Assembly: GCA_009780175.1 (NCBI GenBank)
Contig: WRAO01000011.1
Location: 1-64,000 of the forward strand
Length of the DNA: 64,000 nt
Direction: 5' to 3'
Source: Oscillospiraceae bacterium
GTDB taxonomy: Bacteria; Bacillota; Clostridia; Oscillospirales; Oscillospiraceae
The position numbers and the translations under genes are program-made. Shown one piece after another: positions 60,404-64,000 of the stretch. The notes under the pieces were generated by a model that saw nothing but the letters and a program-made list of their open reading frames with translations, was not told the origin of the DNA and did no database searches. The first letter of the stretch is position 1; each line of letters begins with the position of its first letter.

Positions 60404-60600
60404 TTTGTAGCCCCTCTCGGTTGCATAGAGAACGCCGCTTTTTGCAGGTGTTCTTCTCGATTCGCGTATACATGCCAATTTGCTACAACAAGGCTAACAA
60501 AGCCTCCCCTTTTTGTCAACAACTATTTCGGGTGCGGGGTACCACCCTTACAATCGGGTGGGATAAGGACGGTATGCCGTGTACATTGGGGTTTTGCTGC

Positions 60601-60673
60601 AACTCCCCTTTCTCGGCGGGAGGCTGGGGGTAAGGGTACCCTCCGTCTCTGCGGGCTACCCCTCCAGGGAGAG
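60601..60673. repeat. Dispersed CTCCCC...CCTCCGTC...CTCCAGGGAG element
   Basis: A compound palindromic element with parts AACTCCCCTTTCTCGGCGG, GGGTACCCTCCGTC and CCCCTCCAGGGAG. Related pieces occur near 63550 and 56310. It lies in the 60404-60754 gap, where no gene is seen. Confidence 0.55.
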
Positions 60674-60705
60674 AAATTTGCGAGATCAGGCGGTTCCTTT
60701 GCACG

Positions 60706-60740
60706 CCAAAAAAGCAGAGGCGTGTGTGCCTCTGCTTTTT
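60706..60740 (-). terminator. Terminator of rpsT
   Basis: Stem AAAAGCAGAGGC / GCCTCTGCTTTT with six T residues on the minus strand. Confidence 0.9.
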
Positions 60741-60754
60741 CTAATTACTTATGC

Positions 60755-61018
60755 TTACGCCATGCCGCCCAAACGTTTGGTCAGACTGCTCTTTTTGCGG
60801 GCCGCGTTGTTTTTATGCAACAGGCCTTTGGCAACAGCCTTGTCAACCGTTTTAATCGCCAATTGGTAGGCGCCAGCCGCCTCTTCTTTGCTGCCGCTGG
60901 TCACTGCCGCGTCGAAACGCTTGAGAGTCGTCCGCAAACGGGTGCGGTTCGCTTTATTTTTCGCTTCACGAATTTCTGTGATCAGAATCCGCTTCTGAGC
61001 CGATTTAATATTCGCCAT
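60755..61018 (-). CDS. rpsT: 30S ribosomal protein S20
   Basis: An 87-residue, very basic three-helix protein that binds 16S rRNA early in 30S assembly. MANIKSAQKRILITEIREAKNK, the KRFDAAVTSGSKEEA helix and the NNAARKKSSLTKRLGG end are diagnostic. An AGGAGGTG site precedes the ATG. It is monocistronic with its own terminator. Confidence 0.98.
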   Translation of the reverse strand: MANIKSAQKRILITEIREAKNKANRTRLRTTLKRFDAAVTSGSKEEAAGAYQLAIKTVDKAVAKGLLHKNNAARKKSSLTKRLGGMA

Positions 61019-61126
61019 CTTCCTAAAACACCTCCTCTGACAGTGTCTCGCTATCCGCGGAACGTCATTTTATCACGCAAAACGGGAAATTGCAATACTT
61101 TTTTGAAAAAAGAAGAGGAGAACACG

Positions 61127-62239
61127 TTACTCTGTCTTTCCACCTTCGCTTGGGCCACCGGGCCGTCTTCTGCGGCGACGGCGGGGGTTGGGCTTTTTGT
61201 CTGGGTCTACGCTTGGTTCGTCGGTTGATTCTTCTGGTTGGGTGTCCTCCGCGGGGACTGCCTCTTCCAGGGGTTTCTTCTCTGGGCGGCGCGGGGCTTC
61301 GCGGGGTGGTTTTGTGTCCATGTGGCGTTGGAGGCCGCGGTGCGGGCCGCCGGACTCTTTGCTGGGGCCGCCGTTTGTTTCTTGATCTTTGCTCTCCGCC
61401 GCGATTTCGGCGCGGCGTTGTTTGCCGGTTTTGATGAATTGGAGGTCGGTCAGGGGGTAGTAGTTGATTTGCGGGTCGCCGCCGCGGATTTCCAGGCGGA
61501 CTTTTGCTTTTTGGCGGAGGAGGTTGATTTCGGTGATGGTGCCTTTGCCGTCTGGTGTGTCTACGTAGGAGTCTAGTTTGGGGGCATTTTTGACGAGTTC
61601 TTCATAAGCGTCTTGCTCGTATTTGAGGCAGCACATGAGGCGGCCGCAGGCGCCGGAGATTTTGGTGGGGTTGAGCGAGAGGTTTTGGGTTTTTGCCATT
61701 TTGATGCTGACGGGCTGGAAGTCGTCCAGAAATTGGCTGCAGCAGAACTCTTTGCCGCAGATGCCGAGGCCGCCGAGCATTTTGGCTTCGTCTCTGACGC
61801 CGATTTGGCGCAGTTCGATGCGGGTGCGGAAGATGCTGGCGAGGTCGCGGACTAAATCGCGGAAATCGACGCGGCCGTCTGAGGTGAAGAAGAAGAGGAT
61901 TTTGTTGCCTTCGAAGTTGTATTCCACGTCTACGAGTTTCATGTCCAGCCCGTGTTCGCGGATTTTTTCTACGCCGGTGCGGAAGGCGTCCTGCTCTTTT
62001 TCTCGGTTGCCGGCCTCGGCTTTTTTGTCTTCCGGGGTCGCGATGCGGAGGACGGGGCGGAGGGGCGGGACGACTTTCTCGGATTCGACCTGAAAGTTGC
62101 CTCTAACGCATTCACCGAATTCTTCGCCTTTGCTGGTTTCGACGATGACGTCTTGACCGGTGCGGACTTCGTGGCCCGCGGGGTCGAAATAATAGTTTTT
62201 GCCTCTGCTTTTGAAGCGTATGCTCACTACTTCTGTCAT
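61127..62239 (-). CDS. ricT: PSP1-domain protein RicT (YaaT)
   Basis: A 370-residue RicT/YaaT protein. In Bacillus it forms the Y-complex with RicA and RicF, binds Fe-S clusters, and supports RNase Y mRNA processing, competence and sporulation. The PSP1 core has GGLGICGKEFCCSQFLDDFQ and KISGACGRLMCCLKYEQDAY with the cluster cysteines. Residues ~265-370 are a disordered extension, first acidic/Pro-rich and ending in [16 protein letters not shown], absent from the ~275-residue Bacillus form. It follows holB, the usual arrangement in Firmicutes. Confidence 0.94.
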   Translation of the reverse strand: MTEVVSIRFKSRGKNYYFDPAGHEVRTGQDVIVETSKGEEFGECVRGNFQVESEKVVPPLRPVLRIATPEDKKAEAGNREKEQDAFRTGVEKIREHGLDMKLVDVEYNFEGNKILFFFTSDGRVDFRDLVRDLASIFRTRIELRQIGVRDEAKMLGGLGICGKEFCCSQFLDDFQPVSIKMAKTQNLSLNPTKISGACGRLMCCLKYEQDAYEELVKNAPKLDSYVDTPDGKGTITEINLLRQKAKVRLEIRGGDPQINYYPLTDLQFIKTGKQRRAEIAAESKDQETNGGPSKESGGPHRGLQRHMDTKPPREAPRRPEKKPLEEAVPAEDTQPEESTDEPSVDPDKKPNPRRRRRRRPGGPSEGGKTE

Positions 62240-62257
62240 TGGTTTCTCCCTTGATGG

Positions 62258-62283
62258 TGCGGACGCGCAATAGGCGCCCCTAC
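62258..62283. repeat. Short GC palindrome ending CGCCCCTAC
   Basis: Degenerate member of the GTAGGGGCG family between holB and ricT. Confidence 0.5.
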
Positions 62284-62290
62284 AATCTCG

Positions 62291-63094
62291 TTATATTAGT
62301 GTCGCCAGGATTTTGCCGGATATGTGGCCGGCGCTGACGTTGAAGCGCAGGTCTGTGCGCAGGGAGTCGAATAGGTCTATGGCTTTTATGAGTTGGGCAC
62401 GGTCTGTTTTGGTTTGAGCGAGGGATCGGACAAGGGTGCGGTGGGTGGTTTCTATGAAGGCGGTTAGGTGCGCGCGTTCTAGTTTTTCCAGGCTGACGCA
62501 GAATTGGAGCAGAGGGAGGCCGCCTTGGCGGAGGGCTGTTTGGAGGTTGTTGACCAGTTCGGCGATCTCTTCGGGCGGGATGTCGAGGGCGCTGTCTCCC
62601 GCGTCGGGGGTGAGGCTTAGGTGGACACAGCGGGAGCGGACGGTGGGCAGGAGCGCCAGGGGATTTTCCGCTAATAATAGGAAGGTGACGAAACTGGGCG
62701 GCTCTTCCAATAGTTTGAGGAAGGCGTTTTGGGCGCTGGGATTGAGACTGTCCGCCGATTCTATGATGTAGACTTTACGGTCGGCTTCGTTGGGCAGGAT
62801 GGGGGCTTCGGCGACCATCTCCCGGACTGCGGCGACGGGGATTTCTGTTTTGCCTTCTATGGGGCCTCTCACCTGGATGTCTGGGTGGATGCCGCGTGCC
62901 GCTTTTTCACAGGGGGGGCAAACGCCGCAGGGCCGCGCTCGGTCTGCCGCTTCGCAGATGAGGGAGCGGGCCATGAGGTCTGCCAGTATTCGCCTTTGGG
63001 CGGTTTCTTCCCCGCTGATGAGGTAGGCGTGGGCCAGGGGGCCGGCCAGTTGGGCTTTGATGTGGGCGTTGCCCATGAGGTTCGTTGTGTTCAT
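62291..63094 (-). CDS. holB: DNA polymerase III delta' subunit
   Basis: A 267-residue clamp-loader subunit. Seen: MGNAHIKAQLAGPLAHAYLISGEE, the zinc-binding CGVCPPCEKAARGIHPD, the AAA+ segment KVYIIESADSLNPSAQNAFLKLLEEPP and the arginine-finger region LLPTVRSRC. The P-loop is degenerate, as expected for delta'. ATG at 63094 lies only nine bases from the -10 box of a consensus promoter, and no Shine-Dalgarno sequence precedes it. It probably starts a leaderless message shared with ricT. Confidence 0.92.
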   Translation of the reverse strand: MNTTNLMGNAHIKAQLAGPLAHAYLISGEETAQRRILADLMARSLICEAADRARPCGVCPPCEKAARGIHPDIQVRGPIEGKTEIPVAAVREMVAEAPILPNEADRKVYIIESADSLNPSAQNAFLKLLEEPPSFVTFLLLAENPLALLPTVRSRCVHLSLTPDAGDSALDIPPEEIAELVNNLQTALRQGGLPLLQFCVSLEKLERAHLTAFIETTHRTLVRSLAQTKTDRAQLIKAIDLFDSLRTDLRFNVSAGHISGKILATLI

Positions 63095-63103
63095 ATGGCT
63101 TAT

Positions 63104-63132
63104 AGTATACTTGATGTTGGGGTATATTTCAA
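63104..63132 (-). promoter_or_regulatory. holB promoter, leaderless
   Basis: Minus strand TTGAAA, 17 bases, TATACT. The predicted transcription start falls within a few bases of the holB ATG. Confidence 0.82.
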
Positions 63133-63186
63133 TATGAATGTATTTGTTGATGGGGTGCTTGTTTTTTTGCTGGAGAGGCGCGGCTT

Positions 63187-63600
63187 TTTTCTGTTTTTTG
63201 AGCCTACGGCTCGCTATGCTCGTTTCGCTGAGGCGACTTGCTTTTGGGGCGGTTCGCCATGCAGATATTTCTATTAGGCCTTGCGGGCCTCCGCTTCGTG
63301 TCGCCGAAGGCGAGGTACTTTTTTGCGTTGGCAAAAAAGTACCAAAAAAAGCAATTTAAGAGAAACCGATGGTTTCTCTTAAAGATCTCTTCCTTTTTGA
63401 CGTTTGGTTTGTGGATGTTTTAGGGTTGGGGTTCCGCCTGCCGGCGGAGGATTAGGTCGCTTTTGGGCGTATGTGTTCTTGTGCGGTACGCTAGACGAAT
63501 GTGCGGTGGGTTTTGGGCGGACTGTTGGCTGTGCGGGAAAAGGGCAATCCTCCGTCCGCTTCGCGGACAACTCCTTTGGGAAAGGAGCCTACTGTGCGCC
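63187..63600. repeat. Modular intergenic repeat, copy D (rearranged)
   Basis: Module 1 is at 63200-63237. The hairpin module TTTAAGAGAAACC / GGTTTCTCTTAAA (63355-63383) is in opposite orientation to copies B and C, with GATCTCTTCCTTTTTGAC on its right instead of its left. GGTTTGTGGATG...GGTTCCGCCTGCCGGCGGAGG follows at 63403-63450, then a CCTCCGTCCGC...CTCCTTTGGGAAAGGAG piece at 63549-63590. No gene is seen between 63133 and 63684. Confidence 0.85.
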
Positions 63601-63684
63601 GTTTTGGTGTGCGGTGGTCTTTGTGGGGGCGGGGTTCTCAGCGCTCTGTTCTCTTGTGGGGGCGGTGGGTGTGGGGGTTTTGAA

Positions 63685-63732
63685 AGTAGTGACAAATGTC
63701 ACTACTCGGCATTGGGGGTTCTTTGCTATACT
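63685..63732 (+). promoter_or_regulatory. Operator palindrome and -10 box of ABC transporter gene
   Basis: Perfect palindrome AGTAGTGACA-AA-TGTCACTACT at 63685-63706, then TATACT at 63727-63732. The palindrome covers the expected -35 region, so a dimeric repressor bound here would block RNA polymerase. Confidence 0.75.
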
Positions 63733-63775
63733 GTGGACAGTGACAGACAAAACATGAAAACAGGAGGACATTGCT

Positions 63776-64000
63776 ATGATAGCTACTATGAAGAACGTTG
63801 TGAAGCGCTATGGGGATACCCTTGCTCTTGACCATTTGAACTTGAATGTGATGAAGGGGGAGATTCTTGGGCTGCTTGGGCCGAACGGCGCGGGGAAGAC
63901 GACCGCGATCCGTACGCTCTGCGGGCTGCTGGACGCGGATTCCGGGGAGACGACGGTGCTTGGGCAGCGGCAGAGCATTCAGAATTTGGAGGCGCGGCGG
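63776..64000 (+). CDS. ABC transporter ATP-binding protein (partial)
   Basis: The first 75 codons of an ABC ATPase, cut by the right edge. It reads [25 protein letters not shown] in pieces, then the Walker A loop [20 protein letters not shown] and the start of the Q-loop side. The KxYGxxxALD start and GLLxxDSGET pattern match exporters of the CcmA/drug or antimicrobial-peptide type. AGGAGG precedes the ATG. Its promoter carries a strong palindromic operator, consistent with an inducible efflux system, often controlled by a GntR- or BlaI-type repressor. Confidence 0.9.
   Translation, partial: MIATMKNVVKRYGDTLALDHLNLNVMKGEILGLLGPNGAGKTTAIRTLCGLLDADSGETTVLGQRQSIQNLEARR

Overview
The window looks like the chromosome of an anaerobic, spore-forming Clostridia member, probably of the Oscillospirales/Oscillospiraceae type. 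Reasons: spore genes (ypeB, spoVAD, spoVAE, ricT), Gram-positive ribosome binding sites and TTGACA/TATAAT promoters, GC-rich coding sequence with AT-rich acquired pieces, redox regulator Rex, formate-tetrahydrofolate ligase, B12-dependent methionine synthase, a TPP riboswitch, and several families of dispersed intergenic palindromes. The placement is inferred from gene content; no marker was compared.

Layout. 1-1196: AT-rich end of a mobilizable element (relaxase C-terminus) and a SHOCT protein. 1254-4812: VanY-like carboxypeptidase with a two-component system. 4878-8305: DtxR/MntR-type repressor, YciI protein, cation diffusion facilitator, alanine racemase, AT-rich hypothetical gene. 8507-11121: ypeB-spoVAD-spoVAE. 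11179-14329: PduL, XRE regulator overlapping lepA. 14659-17948: TPP-riboswitch operon thiD, thiamine-binding protein, thiM, thiE, thiW. 18100-25400: gene remnant, SLOG protein, MATE pump, VOC protein, a HutI-like protein lacking key catalytic residues, glutamate formimidoyltransferase, fhs. 25544-29952: lipoprotein, nifS-nadA-iscU operon, rex. 30007-36347: large SLH/SH3 surface protein, queH, thiamine pyrophosphokinase, purE-purC-purK. 36732-42526: metallo-hydrolase, SPL-type radical SAM protein, phosphohexomutase, DUF2007-like protein, murA. 42771-47593: split methionine synthase (activation protein, MetH core, homocysteine methyltransferase-MTHFR fusion). 47632-50416: UPF0340, AI-2E-type transporter, tRNA-Val, small regulator, small hypothetical gene. 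50442-55255: an attenuator with a Phe/Trp-rich leader peptide ahead of an aminotransferase, an EIIC-2/PfoR-like membrane protein and a PanE-like reductase, then a YjiH-type membrane protein. 55388-64000: Met-rich lipoprotein, zinc-ribbon protein, prmA with a lytic transglycosylase, beta-carbonic anhydrase, ZIP transporter, rpsT, holB-ricT, and the start of an ABC transporter gene behind a strong operator palindrome.

The best candidate for an undescribed system is 50442-53721. A 31-codon leader peptide with a run of Phe and Trp codons overlaps alternative RNA pairings that can form either a terminator or an antiterminator. The regulated genes (transporter-like protein, 2-oxoacid/2-hydroxyacid oxidoreductase, aminotransferase) could together take up an aromatic 2-oxo- or 2-hydroxy-acid and convert it to Phe or Trp when these are scarce; the reverse, fermentative direction is also possible. 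A second strong observation is the HutI homologue whose metal-ligand and catalytic positions are substituted. A third is a modular intergenic repeat family at four sites, with one module inverted in one copy, alongside at least nine short palindromes of the GTAGGGGCG type.
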